From NCBI GenBank assembly GCA_003993805.1, contig RSEF01000001.1, forward strand, positions 204,229,805-204,293,804: 64,000 nt of DNA, written 5' to 3'. The position numbers and the translations under genes are program-made. The notes beneath the pieces were generated by a model. The model was not told the origin of the DNA, searched no databases, and saw only the letters and a program-made list of their open reading frames with translations. This DNA is from Himantopus leucocephalus. Lineage: Eukaryota; Chordata; Aves; Charadriiformes; Recurvirostridae. Positions 51,270-62,994 of the stretch are shown in pieces; position 1 is the stretch's first letter, and every line of letters begins with the position of its first letter.

Positions 51270-53941
51270 CCACATGTACATTGGATAGGGTCTGTCACTT
51301 GTTTTAAGGGAAGTACTAAAGCTGTTCATCTAGATTTTGATATTTCCACAAACAGATCAGGTATTAGTCAATAACAGATCAAGTTTTCATTATTCTCAAT
51401 GAAGACAAAAGCAACTGAAGGATCCCAAGAAGAGAATTTTTTTCTACTTAAACAGAATATAGCAAAAGATAATACATAGCCTTGTTAAAAAAAAAACCCA
51501 CAATAGTATTGCAGCCTTTTTAGGATTACATCATAACTAGCTAGTGCTTAAAAGATACAGAGCAATTAATTGGTCTATAATTGTCTTTCTTTTCCTGACA
51601 GCAGCAAGCACCATATGGCTGGGTTTAGGAATCTGGGTTGTTCTTCCTTTTCAGTCCCTGTGCCAATCCTCAGGCCTGGGACACGCTGGAAATGCTTGCA
51701 ACACCCCCCACCTTTTTGCAGCAAAGGACTGCTTTCCCACTTACACACATGCTTCACATAAAGAACTTTTGTGACCTTTAGCCTAAGCTCGAGTCCAATA
51801 ATGCTAGGTCAAGCCAGCTGGCAACTTCCTCAGCTTACATTTACAATACTGCTAAATGAGAAAGAAACGTTGATCGTTGAGACAGTATGAATGAGACCAG
51901 CAACAACAGCAAGTACTGGAGCTAACTGCAAACATGTTTCAACTTTTGCGGAAGGGTTTTTTAAATACATATGTAAAATAAGCCAAGAAATCGGAACATT
52001 AAATATTACAGATGATTTACAAAGAAAGACAAGCTGCCTGCTTTTCAAAATCTTCCTGTGATTTGCATTTTTAGCAAAAAATAAAAGGCTTGTATGCTTT
52101 AAAAGATACATAGTATGTCTAATTCTGTTTAAGCATTTTTGACTGTACATCTGGGTTTGTATAACTCCTTCTAATCTGCACCTTGCCTACAGCATGAATG
52201 TATCAATAGCCTTCCTGCCATCATGAGAAATGATTTTTCAGAATTATTTTTGAGCTTCAAGCCATTCTGACTAAAAAAATCCTAAGGTTTTTTTTCCAAA
52301 GTGTTATATGTTCTGCACTAATTAGAAGCTTGTCCATTATCCTGAAGATGTAATATTTCAAATAAGTGCAGTGTTACTTTAATTGCATCAACATAGAACA
52401 ATTTTTGAATAACTGATTATTTTTCTTCATTTGAGGAATACCAATAATTGCTGCTCTGGCAGCAAATAACCAACCACACTGAAATTATATGCCGATGTCT
52501 GTCGTCCCAGCAGCACTAGCTATTCGCTCTCCTGTTTCTTCATTCACCAAGAGGCTGCATGTGCTAGTGGCTCTGTGGAGCTGGGACACAGGCAAGAAAC
52601 TGAAGCTCAGTTGTGTTTCAAGAGCTAAGTCCCAAACCCCGAGCTGTTTCCCTGCCTATAACCGTGCAGGCACTGTGGTGAGCTGAACTAGCGATCACTG
52701 CGTAAGGAAGAAGTAAAGTTTCAAGAAACAGCTACAACTGCCTTCCCTCCCTCAATTTACAAGTATTGCTTCGGGTTTTTGAATAACAAATTCAAGGAAG
52801 CTGGGACTGTCCGCTTTGTACTGGAGGTCTAAGATTGTCTGGGGGGGAGGGTGTGTTTCAGGAATTTCATTATTATACAAACCGCGCTCCCCTTTATAAG
52901 TGGTCACACGGTGAAAGTGAAAAGAACTGAAGTGAGGACTTTCCCCAAAATCATTCCTGTCTCTTTCCTCCTGCTAACAAAACTATCCCAAAGTAACTCT
53001 GTGCCCACGTCCCACTGCCAACCATTAAGCCCTGGCCCAATCCAGCGCTGTGGGAAACAGCTCACCTTCCCCGTCCCCAGAAGACCAGCAGTAATTGACC
53101 GCAGAGCCTGGACACTCCAAGTAAGATTTTTTTTTTTTTTGCGTCATTTGCAAGAGTGCCTTTGCCGGGGAAGGGGGTATTTCAACACGCACACCACTCA
53201 CGAGGCAGGAGAGAGGGTGGCGAAGTGCTGAATTTTGGCAGTGACCTTCAACTGACTGGGAACAGCAGGGCCCCCGCCGCAGCCAGATGGGACCTGGCGG
53301 GCTCTGGATGCCCTCGCTCGGCTCCCCGCGGCCCTCGACACCCCCACCACGGCGGGGTCCGGCCCAGGCTCATCGCCTCCAAACCCCGTGCCGGCCGGGA
53401 GCGCCACCGGGGAACGCGGGCGCCCCGACTCCCTTCTCCCCCAGACCCAAACCCACTCCTTTCGCAAGCAGAAAGCTCCCAAAATAAACTCCGGCCATTT
53501 ACCAGCAGCTCCGACCTGCTGGGGCACCCCGCGGAGCCGGTCCCCACGGCGGGGGGGGGAAGCCAGGCTGCCCGGCCGGGGGCAGAGGCCTCAGGCGGGC
53601 GGGATCCCCCCCCCCCCCCCCNCCCCCCCGCTCCCGCCAGGGCTGGGCTGTCACACGGGTGCCCGGAAAATGTCGGAGGGCGCGGGCAGGGCGCCGAGGC
53701 TGTCCCCGGGAGGGGGGACACACACGGGACGTTCACTCCCGCCTCAAGGACCGACTCGCCTTCGCGCCCCCCCTTCTCCACACGACTTTCCCCTCAGAGA
53801 ACAGCAGTTGGGCGGGGGGGAGGGGGGGGGGGAACTACGCGGCGCCGCGCCCCCCCCCCCTTCGCTCACCTCCTCGGGGCGCCCAGCTCCGCCGACTCGC
53901 CAACCCGGGGAGGGTGGTGGCGGGGTCCGTCACGGAAGGGC

Positions 53942-53980
53942 TCAACGACGGCGACCCCGACGTCGCGGGCCGGTCTCCAT
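53942..53980 (-). CDS. Short Arg-rich upstream ORF in LATS2 exon 1 (hypothetical)
   Basis: ATG at 53980-53978 in the context gaagATGG (A at -3, G at +4, a strong start) opens 12 codons, METGPRRRGRRR, followed by TGA at 53944-53942, wholly inside the presumed exon 1. Consecutive Arg codons could slow ribosomes. It only matters if the transcription start lies upstream of 53980. Confidence 0.3.
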   Translation of the reverse strand: METGPRRRGRRR

Positions 53981-54009
53981 CTTCCCCCTTGGCCGTCCCG
54001 GGCGCCGAG

Positions 54010-54020
54010 TGGCGGGGCGC
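54010..54020 (+). promoter_or_regulatory. GC box (Sp1/KLF type)
   Basis: A GGCGGGGCG core in the CpG island, near the presumed LATS2 start. Confidence 0.4.
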
Positions 54021-54046
54021 AGTCGGGACATTCGCTACATTGTTGG

Positions 54047-54054
54047 CATTCCAT
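54047..54054 (+). promoter_or_regulatory. TEAD (M-CAT) motif, copy 1
   Basis: CATTCCAT is a full match to the TEAD1-4 consensus CATTCCA/T (reverse GGAATG). LATS2 is an established direct YAP/TAZ-TEAD target giving negative feedback. The site is within about 10 bp of a CACGTG box and 39 bp from a second TEAD motif in the same orientation. Confidence 0.5.
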
Positions 54055-54060
54055 TCGCGT

Positions 54061-54066
54061 CACGTG
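54061..54066. promoter_or_regulatory. CACGTG E-box
   Basis: A palindromic CACGTG within gTCACGTGAc, the extended form favoured by USF and MiT/TFE bHLH-zip factors. It lies between the two TEAD motifs. Confidence 0.45.
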
Positions 54067-54085
54067 ACCCCCGCGGCGCCCGCGT

Positions 54086-54093
54086 CATTCCAC
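54086..54093 (+). promoter_or_regulatory. TEAD (M-CAT) motif, copy 2
   Basis: CATTCCAC, a match to the TEAD consensus core CATTCCA, in the same orientation as the copy at 54047 and 39 bp from it. Confidence 0.5.
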
Positions 54094-54123
54094 TCCCCCG
54101 CCCCTCCCGGCGCATACCAGCGG

Positions 54124-54153
54124 TGGGCGGGGCTTCTGGGGCGGCAGGGCGGG
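54124..54153 (+). promoter_or_regulatory. Cluster of three GC boxes
   Basis: TGGGCGGGGC (54124-54133), GGGGCGG (54138-54144) and GGGCGGG (54147-54153) form a compact Sp1/KLF-type cluster. No TATA box is apparent, as expected for a CpG-island promoter. Its position suggests the LATS2 start lies just below 54,120. Confidence 0.5.
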
Positions 54154-54173
54154 AAGGGCCGTTAAGGGTTGTC

Positions 54174-54243
54174 GCACCCTGAGGGGGCCGGAGGGCGGGG
54201 GGGGGTGGGCCACCCCCTCCGCCCTCCGGCCCCCTCAGGGTGC
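54174..54243. repeat. 70-bp near-perfect GC-rich inverted repeat
   Basis: Arms 54174-54198 and 54219-54243 (beginning gcaccctgagggggccggag) are perfectly complementary over 25 bp, and pairing continues to the centre (ggtgggccacc) with about one mismatch and one bulge. The whole would fold into a hairpin with almost no loop. It lies just upstream of the GC-box cluster. It could be real DNA or a fold-back artefact. Confidence 0.75.
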
Positions 54244-54286
54244 CCTTCTTTAGGGCAGCTAAGGCACTCTTTCCCCTCATAACCCC

Positions 54287-54304
54287 CCCCACACACACAC
54301 ACCT
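54287..54304. repeat. Short C run plus (CA)n
   Basis: A run of C followed by six CA units at the right shoulder of the CpG island. Confidence 0.6.
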
Positions 54305-56596
54305 CACAAAACACACGCACCCCCCGCTGGGTTTTGAGGAGAGGGGTGGCTGAGGTAGTGAGGGGACAGCGTCGCCTCCGCTTCTTGAGGGGAAAAGGGC
54401 TGAAGTAGGCGGCTTGGAGGTGCCCGGCCACTTGCCGGCCGCCCCAAACTCATTTTCAGTGTGAGTTTTGGGGTGATCATCTTTTATTATTCTTCCCTCC
54501 ACACTGAACTAAAACCACGCATGCACAAAGTGGCAGGGCTATCAATGCCTATTTGGGCCCTTCTTTTGGGTGTTTTTTTTTTCTTTTTTTTTTTGGAGCG
54601 GGGTTACTTATTTTTCATGTATTTTATCAAGGGGGCTATGAGGTGCCGGAGGAGGGCAGTCAGGGAATTCACATCTGGAACAAAAATGCAGACCCAAGCT
54701 GCAAAAGATTTTTGGATGCAAAGCTCATCTTTGACCTCGTTACGGATGGAGCTGGCTGGATCTGAGCCTGTTTTTCATGAAAGCAGGAATATTCTGATTT
54801 TAGATATCTCTATGGTCTTTAATAAAGACAATTATCACTGAGAAATAATCCCTACACACTCAAGTGCAGCAATGTTTGGATCTGGGAGGCTGGCTCTCAC
54901 CCCCCAGCATGACAGACAGACGCACTAGCCATAACTAGGAAATACTAATACAGGGTAAGAATAGTAAGAAAGTAAGCTTTCCTATATATATGCATATAAC
55001 TTTAGATCATTAACATGGAAGAAGCCTGCAGTCCTGAAATAATACATCAAAAATCTTCAAATCCTGTTGCAAAGCTGGGAGGTGCTCACTGTAGGGGTGC
55101 TCTGTTTGACAGGGAAAATGTTGGTTTTGCGAATGCTTAAGGCACATGGTTATCTTCAATCATGCAGCTAGTGCCAGTGTCCTCAACAGGACCAAGAGCA
55201 AGTATAAAGAGAAGTCTGCGCCTAACTGCCTTTCCAGGATAGGAGCTATATTTACAGCCTTTTTGAAGCCATGGGGACTACTTTTGTAAGTAATATTACT
55301 CATGGACAGTCCTATCTAAGGATATTTGTCTGACGTTGTTTATCATAATCTTTTTTTTTTTTTTAAATGCCTTCCATGCAAACTGTCAATAGTGCTTGTA
55401 AATTATGCGGGTTTAGGAGAAGTGACTGCCAATAGAGTGCTACATTTCATGAGAAAAATGCAGCCTGGTGCACAAAAATTGTTTAGCGTCTCATCTGAGG
55501 GCAGCCAGTTACTGTATATAAATTACTGTCGGAATTTCAATAGTGTCATTGACTGGAATATATTGCAGGGGAGGAGGAAACCTCTGACTCTGAGGAGCTA
55601 AAGAAACCCATTAGGTTCAGAGCAGATTCCAGCGTCGGCAGAATATTGCAGGGTAATGTGGTTCATTTTGCAATCTTCAAATACCTGCAAAACTGAAGTA
55701 AATTTTAAATGATATGACAGATGCAGCATGGCTTCATTTTCTGAATTACTGCTGTGCTTAACCGATGAAGCATAGCAACATGATTGCCCAAACCAGAGAT
55801 TGCTCAATGGCTTGAGACCTTTTCCCAACAAAGTTCAGGCTGGTTTAAAGGAACAGCATCAAGATAAAAATTGCTTACTCTGTGCTAATATACTCTTTCG
55901 TAAGATTTGGTTGTCATCCACATTCTTAAATCTAGGTAAAACAGATATTTTCATTTATTTTTCTCTTTCAGAACGGTTTGTTTTCTTTTTGCATTCCAAT
56001 CCATCTGGGAATGAGACTCAGCTGCACTATTTCACCTCCTGGTTCCAGCCAGCTGCACTTTCTGAATTTCATGCATTTGCCCAGAGTTGCTGGGTTTGAA
56101 TTCCCACCAGCAGAGCAGCAGGTACAGGAGATAAGGGTTGAATCCATTCTCTAGAAAGTACCCGTATACAGCTGGTCCGCCACAGACTGAGACTATTTCT
56201 GCTTTTGGCCTGTAGAAACCCAAAATACTAGAAATCACAGTCCTCAAAAACACTAAGGAATTGAATTCAGTTGGGTTGTAGAATGATACAACTCTGTTAA
56301 AACATGATTTGATCTCCCTAAGTTTTTGGAGATTACTGTGTATCAGTCAAGTCTTTCCTCCCAGCTATGCTCTCCGCAATGAGGTATCTCCAGAAGGAAA
56401 GATGCTACATAAAAAGAACAATACAATTTGTCTGTACTAGCAAATCCGTCCACAGACTAGACCATGAGATAATAATCTACCATGAGTAAGGGTCAGTGTG
56501 TTTATTCATGGCTCCGCTTCAGTGAGTGACTCTGCTGCATCTATGGTGATTACAGCACTCACCTCCTGACTTGCCTGAGCCACTGTCTGCCCTGCT

Positions 56597-56626
<30 letters not shown>
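56597..56626 (+). repeat. 30-bp poly-G run
   Basis: Thirty consecutive G, followed ten bases later by an N at 56636. Such runs form G-quadruplexes and are read poorly by most sequencers, so the length and the nearby N are uncertain. Confidence 0.8.
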
Positions 56627-56627
<1 letters not shown>

Positions 56628-59600
56628 GTCCTACCNCCATTTCACCTTCTTTCTCCTCCACCCACCCAAGACAGTGAGGGAAGCGGGAGCTCTGTGCAGT
56701 TCCATCCCCTCGCATCTAATGCTGTGAGTCGCCTTGCCCCCTCCCCGTACTCTTGTTTCACCGTTAGTTGGGCCACAGTGTGACTCTCTCTGAACTATTG
56801 TATTTGGAACGAATTTCCAAATCGTGCTGCTAAAAATACTACTAGCAACCAAATAATTGTGATGTGGGTGGATGAACTTTTTCGTTACACAGTACTGGTA
56901 GCCAATAAAAGCTTGAACCTATTCAGAAAACTTGAAAGGAAGAGTATCATCAGCAATATCTAGTTGTCTGCTAGTCTTTTTTTCAAAAAGAGGAACACAC
57001 ACACGTCTGAAATGATTATGAACATGTGAACATACGTGTGTGTGAGCATACAGACACAAAGAATTTGCTGACAGCGACATCCTTCACTAGGACAACATGT
57101 CTAGAACAAAACACTGATACAAAATGAATGATGTGCAAGGAAAAAAGACTTGGGGAAACATCACTGAAATGTTCTTGTTTTAATATATTTTTTTTTTCAG
57201 AATGATACTGAAGAGTCATTGTTCCCAAATCACCAATACAAAACCAGTTAGAAACAAGAGTTCTGAGTCCTCCAGCCCAGTACAGACAATACAACCTATA
57301 TGTGATTATAATGTATATGTTTAACCGTGATGCAAAATTACATTTGTGGACATCAAAGTTGGGTTCATTGCTTCAATAATTGAGTGGATGAAAAAATAAA
57401 CTAACCAAATTCTAACTATGGTTTAGATATGCTCTTTTTTTGTCAGGACTATGTCTATGAGATCTATCACTGCGTGCTTTTGGGGTGGCAAAGGGGTAGC
57501 AAACATAAAAGCTGGTACTTCAGAAATACGTTTGATTTCAGCACAAAGCAGGCGAAATAGGACAAATCTGATGGGGAAACTCCCTCAGCTTTGCAGAGGA
57601 AACATGAACCCAGGCACACGTTAACTGGGTGAGGCATTCTGGATGCTCAGACTGCCTTTATAGCCATCACACAGAAGGTGCAAAACTCTGAATTTCACAA
57701 AGACCCATGTTCCTATGTACTCTGCCCCCAGCCCCACACTTCGTATCAATCATTGACTGCAGCTGGAGCCCAGGCAGCGCCCGAGAGGACTGCAGGAATG
57801 TCGGGACTTTGTGTGGAATTTCACCATCGTGAACCAGTTGTGCTCTCCATTTGGGAATGAGTTGGCCAAATTTTCAAGTCCCTGCAATCAGCTTGATGGC
57901 ATGCAATGCAATTGGCTTTTGAACACCACAGCCAATCAATTCCAAAATTTTAGGAAAAGTTTTTAGGCATCCGTAGGCAGTGCCCTTCTGATCCTGGAGA
58001 AAATGAGAAGGGGGTAATGCAGGACACATGAAGCCCTGGCATCTGGTGAGGGCATCCAGCAACCATCAATCTGGCCTGTAATTATCTTTTCATCAAAGGC
58101 CAGGCACAGTAGCTGTTAGCATCTCCCAGCATAACAATACCCCCACCGCAGCTCTGCCCTCCTGCCACAGACAGCCTGAATGATTCACCCTCCAGACAGA
58201 AAAAAAAGGTGTGGGAGGAACACACGCACATTCAAAGACCTTGGCTTGGTGCAGAAAATGAGGGACTCTGGAACTCGTGAGGACATGGGTAGCTTCCCAA
58301 AACGCCGCTGTGGGAAGGAAAAAAACTGAGGGAGCTATGAGGAACCTCTACCCTGAGGGAACAAATGAGGTGATTTTCTTCTCCTGGAGAAGAAAATACA
58401 AAGGAATTCCCAGAGCCACTGGTACAGAGGTGAGGGTTTGGGACTAGGAAACTCCTAGAGGAGTACAGGATGGGAACGCAGCACCAGAGCACGTGAGGAG
58501 GAATTTTCCATGTGTGTAACCTATGGAGGCTACAAACTGCCCCCTGCCCCACACGCACACATACATGCACCAGTGCAAGGGCATTTTGCAACCGTAAGAG
58601 ACCATGCGAGGCTTCCAGAATGGTGATACTCCACGAAAACATTTCATGTTGATTTGGAGAAGGGGGTGGCAGCCAGGTCTGTTGAGCCACAGACAGCATA
58701 GATGAGCTTTTCTCCATTCCCTGTCCCGCTCTGGGACTGTTAGCAATCCATTTCACCTCTCCACCTCAGTTTCCCTGTCTGTAAGGAAAGAGGGAGGATG
58801 CCCATGTCTTGGAAAGATTAGGAAATTTCTGGATGAATAGCGCCTTCTGTGAGCTATCGTTATGTTAAATTGATGCCTCAAAGGCCAGCATCGTAATTTA
58901 GCATTAATTTAAAAGAAAGCTGTGTGCATTTCCCTGACAATTTACTGTAGCTATTTAGAAGGCCTGGTATTAAAGTTCTGTGTAGCTCTTCCCATAAGAA
59001 AATAATGTATTTTTTAAATTATCTACATATATGTATATTATCTATCAAATTTGAGTTTTGCATTAGACTGATCTATCAATTTAAAAACTGTTGGCTGCTA
59101 AGGAATTTATATTGTCACCTCTACAATAAATGGCACATATTTTGAAGCGAGTTTATCATGGAAAGGATGTCTTTAATATGCTTCAACTGCTAACCTGAAT
59201 CCAGTGTTTTGTTGTTTTCTGTTACCAACTTTGAGTGCAGGAGAAGAAATGTCCTATTTCCTGTGATACATTTGGTTTATGGAAAATCTGAAGTCTGGAA
59301 AGCAGAAAAAATGGTGTCTCATTTCACTGAGACTATAGAAATAAGTTATTATGTCAGTATAAAATGTCATATGCTTTGTCCATTGAGTAGCTCATACATA
59401 GGGTAAATCTGAGATTTTTTTAGTTAAGACCCTGGAAGAAGAGACACAAATGCCTCACGTGACAGAGACCGCAATCAACTCAAATGAAGCCCAAAATAGC
59501 AGTGAACAAAACTTTCTTGAAAATGGGTACTTTCAGTACCCATTGCAGTACCAGTACCTGCTTGCAATCAATGCCTGGTCGCTCGCTAAATGTCACATTC

Positions 59601-60968
59601 CCCAAAAGCAGCACTAGAAATGTACCTACTAGAGACCTCACCAGAGGAACCTGACAGGTAATTGCCAACAGGGAGACAAAAGGTCCCGCAGCTGCAGCAG
59701 TCACAGCAGGGGGATGCACACAACTCACATCCTCAGGGCTGTTTAGGAACCCACGTCTGTTTGGTTGCAAAGCAGACTAAGGAACAGGCATTTCACCACA
59801 ATTTCTCCCAACCCTTCCCAGAGCAAAACCCAAGACCGTTTCAGAAAGCCTCAAGGTGTCCATATCTTAGAAATTTATCAAGAACCACATCAAGAAACTT
59901 ATCATGGCTAGAGAGAATAAATGTGCTAATGAAATACTTCAACAGCGAAGGCTCTATCCTTGGAAAATAAAACTAGCCAGGCTATAACCATCTCAGCTTA
60001 CAGACATACAAATGGTTCTCTCCCAGCTAAAGGGTAGAACTGAGTCAGAAGTTAGCACTTTTAATAGGCTGCCTTATCAAAAGCAGTACAAGCAAAAGCG
60101 ATACTTCACAAAAGGATAAGAAGGTGTCAGATTAGATACCATTTGAACACATTTTGGGTTCCCAGCATAATGTGTGGTTTGGGCTGGATGTGGGACTCAA
60201 AGGAAACCATTCCTCTTCTGAGATGTTGGATCTGCCAGAGTCTGTAAAAGCAGGGAAGTATAGTTGGAAGATTATAAAAAAAAAAAATAGTGACCATGGT
60301 AATGAGCTTTGGATCAGATCTTTCAACACGACTTGGATCTTTCCCCATAAGCCTTGTTATTATGACTAAATCAGCTCAAAAGGAACAAAAAAATAACAGC
60401 AATGAATTTCAACTGATGAAATTCTGAGAGAAAACTGGATGTGGAACAGAGTAAAGGAAGGGATGAGATAGATAAACGGGCACTGGCATGTGTTCAGAAG
60501 TACTATTAATGTGTATTCAAAGACAATTAAAATAATAGTACAGATGGGCAAGGAAGTACAACCACAGATTAGAAAAAGACACATAGTGCAGAGGACGAGA
60601 ACTAGACAGATCGCAGACTGACATCAGTAATGCACAAGGAAAAAGGGTGAGCCAACATAAAACAGGGAAGTCAAACTGTAAGAGAGTGAACTATGTGCAT
60701 TCATAGATTCTAGATTCACTAAGACCACAGTGGAAACAGGGGCAGATGTCAGCCATAGACAGAAGTGGTGAGCTTTTAAAAAAACTATTTATACCTCTGT
60801 TTTTAAAAAGTCTGCTTTTGTATCAAAGAGTGTGGGAAGCAGGTGACAGAACTGACCATAAATTAAAAAAAAGAGACAGAAGGAAGACCATGCTAACGCT
60901 AGGCAACCACACGTGTGGAACAGCTACTAAATGAGAACATTCCAGAGAAGCATGGGGCAACTATCAGA

Positions 60969-61060
60969 TACTCTTGCTATATGTGATGGGCCACTGGAAG
61001 GCGGCAATTTATCNTTACTCTTGCTATATGTGATGGGCCGCTGGAAGGCGGCAATTTATC
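60969..61060. repeat. 45-bp direct duplication around a single N (probable assembly artefact)
   Basis: Positions 60969-61013 and 61016-61060 match over 45 bases with one A/G difference, separated by the N at 61014 and one further base. It is the fourth case of this pattern in the window. Confidence 0.8.
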
Positions 61061-62994
61061 TCAAAAACAAAACATAAGGGACGATCTCGTCAGAGCAGAG
61101 ATTACATCTCTACAGATAAGATGGACAGAGAAGTTGAACGGAGAAACACAGCCAGGCTGCATGAATGTTCACAAGGAACACACCAATTCAGTGGCAAAGC
61201 CAGAAGCAAAATCCTCATCTCCTGGATCATGATCAACAACTAGATCATACTGTCAGTAATGAAAAATTAAAAAACGATGCAAATCATGAAGAGTTGGAGG
61301 GGATATCTAAATTCTTGGTTCCAGGCTATTGCCTGGACACAAAGCTCTAGGGGAAACCTGTAAGACTTAGGTCTTGCCCTAGACAGTCTGCAGAAATTCA
61401 GATCCTTGCTGCTCAGCCTCTCTCTGACACACGGTAATTTTCCAGTGGTGCTGTAAACCTATTGCTGCATCTCATTTTCCTAAATAAATTGGCTTTTCGT
61501 GGTGACTGTGCCAACTGAACTGGCCTTGTGTTGGCACACCTGCCACATCTGCAGGACAGTGATGAGCAGCCCCACTGTGCAGAGGGGCGAGGCGACAGCC
61601 GGCGGCTCACAGCATCTCCTGAGCTGAGAGCACCATGGGGTTGGCAGCACTCTGCTGTTCAAGGTCTGCCCACAGCAGCGGCACGTTCTCAGAGCTCCTG
61701 CTGAGCCCAGCACTCAGCCACCACGTTTCTGGCGCTGTAAGAGAGGGCCGGAGAGCTGAGCAGTTGTGTGGGGCAGTTGTGAGGGGCAGGGCTCCAGGGG
61801 AAGCCTCCCCTGTTTGGATTGCCTGCAGGAAGGAAGTGGGATAACATACAACTTGGCAAGGCATCTCAAAGCAGCATAAGAAGCTCCAGTCAATAAAACC
61901 TCACATATTTTCTCGGGGGGGAGAGAGAGATACTGAGTAGAGGAAAGACTACAGTCACACCTCTGTGTACTCTGGGAGCTGAGATCCTGTGTGCTTTGCG
62001 CTTGTTTACGTACTTTTATCAGCAAAGAAGGACACCAGAAAACTGAGAGAAGGTATTTACTGTTGTCTGAGGTGACTGACTTGCATAAATAAAATAACTT
62101 GGCCTGAATCCTACAGATCAGTTGGTATAATCACAAGCAGGGTGGAAGGATGGGGGTGACTATGGCCTGCCCTTTGCAATAGAAACAGAAAATTGCACGT
62201 TGGGACTTGCCATCCGTATGTGCCGCACGTCCATTTTGAAGATAAAATTTTATGGAAATCAGGTTCAGGATTACAGTCCCTAAAAAGTTGTTGGGGGAAA
62301 ATTCTGAGAGACCCCTGCACAGGAGGCTGTGGAAAATCCCCAGCTGTCCATAATGCTCTACGAGAGTATCATCACGGAATCACATAATGTGAAAACAGCA
62401 TCCAAACTGAAAGACTTTCCACTCTAAAAATGCTTCACCACCGCATGTTCCCGTGTGATGACTGTCATTATCACCACGTGTCTCCTGGTCTTCCACACAG
62501 TCTTTCAACCTACATCTATTTGGAACTTTCTTCCCACACCAGCCACTGCTTTTAGCTCACTTCAGGAATACACACTTGCTTGTCTAAAAATCTCCGCAGC
62601 AGTCCTAAACATACTTGCAATTTTTAGCTATTTTCTTTCAGTCTCTACTGTAGGTTACCTTTGCATACTGCGCTACAGCTCATAAAATCTCAACTCCATG
62701 TTTAAAGAAAAAAGGCTGTGAATGTCAGGGGTAGCTTTTATTCATCACCAGTCACTAAAAATGCAGGGTGGGTAAGATGTGATTTGCAAACAATTAAAAT
62801 ACAGAATTCGGTTAGGATGAGAATCGCCATTCTAAGTCTGTAACTTCAATGAGTAAAGTCTTCCATAGGTCTTGGAATGTGATAAACACATAAGTAGTAA
62901 TATTATTATATGGTATATCAAAGTGAATAGAGACACACAAGTCACAGCAAATTATTTTAAAGTGGCATCTCATGACAGCATGCAAAACACCTCA

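Larger units (their letters stand above)
49430..53869 (-). other. LATS2: LATS2 intron 1
   Basis: About 4.4 kb between the presumed exon 1 donor (GAG|GTGAGC at 53869) and the exon 2 acceptor. It contains the second 100-N gap, a T/G-rich low-complexity block and one single-N duplication. Its first 700 bp (high coordinates) lie in the CpG island. No other gene is recognised. Confidence 0.6.
53870..54120 (-). other. LATS2: LATS2 exon 1, non-coding (approximate)
   Basis: LATS2 has a GC-rich non-coding first exon in mammals, and this is the matching place. The best minus-strand donor in the CpG island is GAG|GTGAGC, with exon end at 53870. The transcription start is not determinable; I place it below the GC boxes, somewhere between about 53,990 and 54,150. 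Minus-strand ATGs in the interval would act as upstream starts: a 12-codon Arg-rich ORF in strong context (53942-53980), a start-stop ATGTAG (54035-54040) and an ORF from 54054 that runs through the splice. Confidence 0.45.
53160..54450. promoter_or_regulatory. CpG island at the LATS2 5' end
   Basis: A sharp rise in G+C and CpG density, bounded by AT-rich DNA on both sides, with long C or G homopolymers (53606-53629 containing an N at 53622, 53810-53832, 53850-53860). It covers the presumed exon 1, the promoter and the start of intron 1. Long open frames in every direction here (up to 303 codons on the plus strand) are products of the low stop-codon frequency of GC-rich DNA. Whether it also drives a divergent transcript to the right cannot be told. 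Confidence 0.85.
54451..62994. other. Intergenic DNA upstream of LATS2
   Basis: No exon of a known protein is recognised on either strand. SAP18, the neighbour on this side in mammals, is not visible. Open frames up to 174 codons (58232-58756 minus) show no similarity to known families. The region contains a 30-bp G run, one single-N duplication at 61014 and ordinary AT-rich sequence. Confidence 0.6.

Noticed and set aside
53156..54182. Long open frames (303, 264 and 177 codons) in the CpG island on both strands
   Set aside because: They overlap one another in several frames, consist of Pro/Gly/Ala/Arg typical of GC-rich DNA, cross homopolymers with an N, and have no recognisable domain. Low stop-codon frequency explains them.
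62370..62390. Second CR1 3'-end remnant (cacggaatcacataatg)
   Set aside because: Only the short generic AATCAC-type part matches; the diagnostic GGAAGGGACC block is absent.
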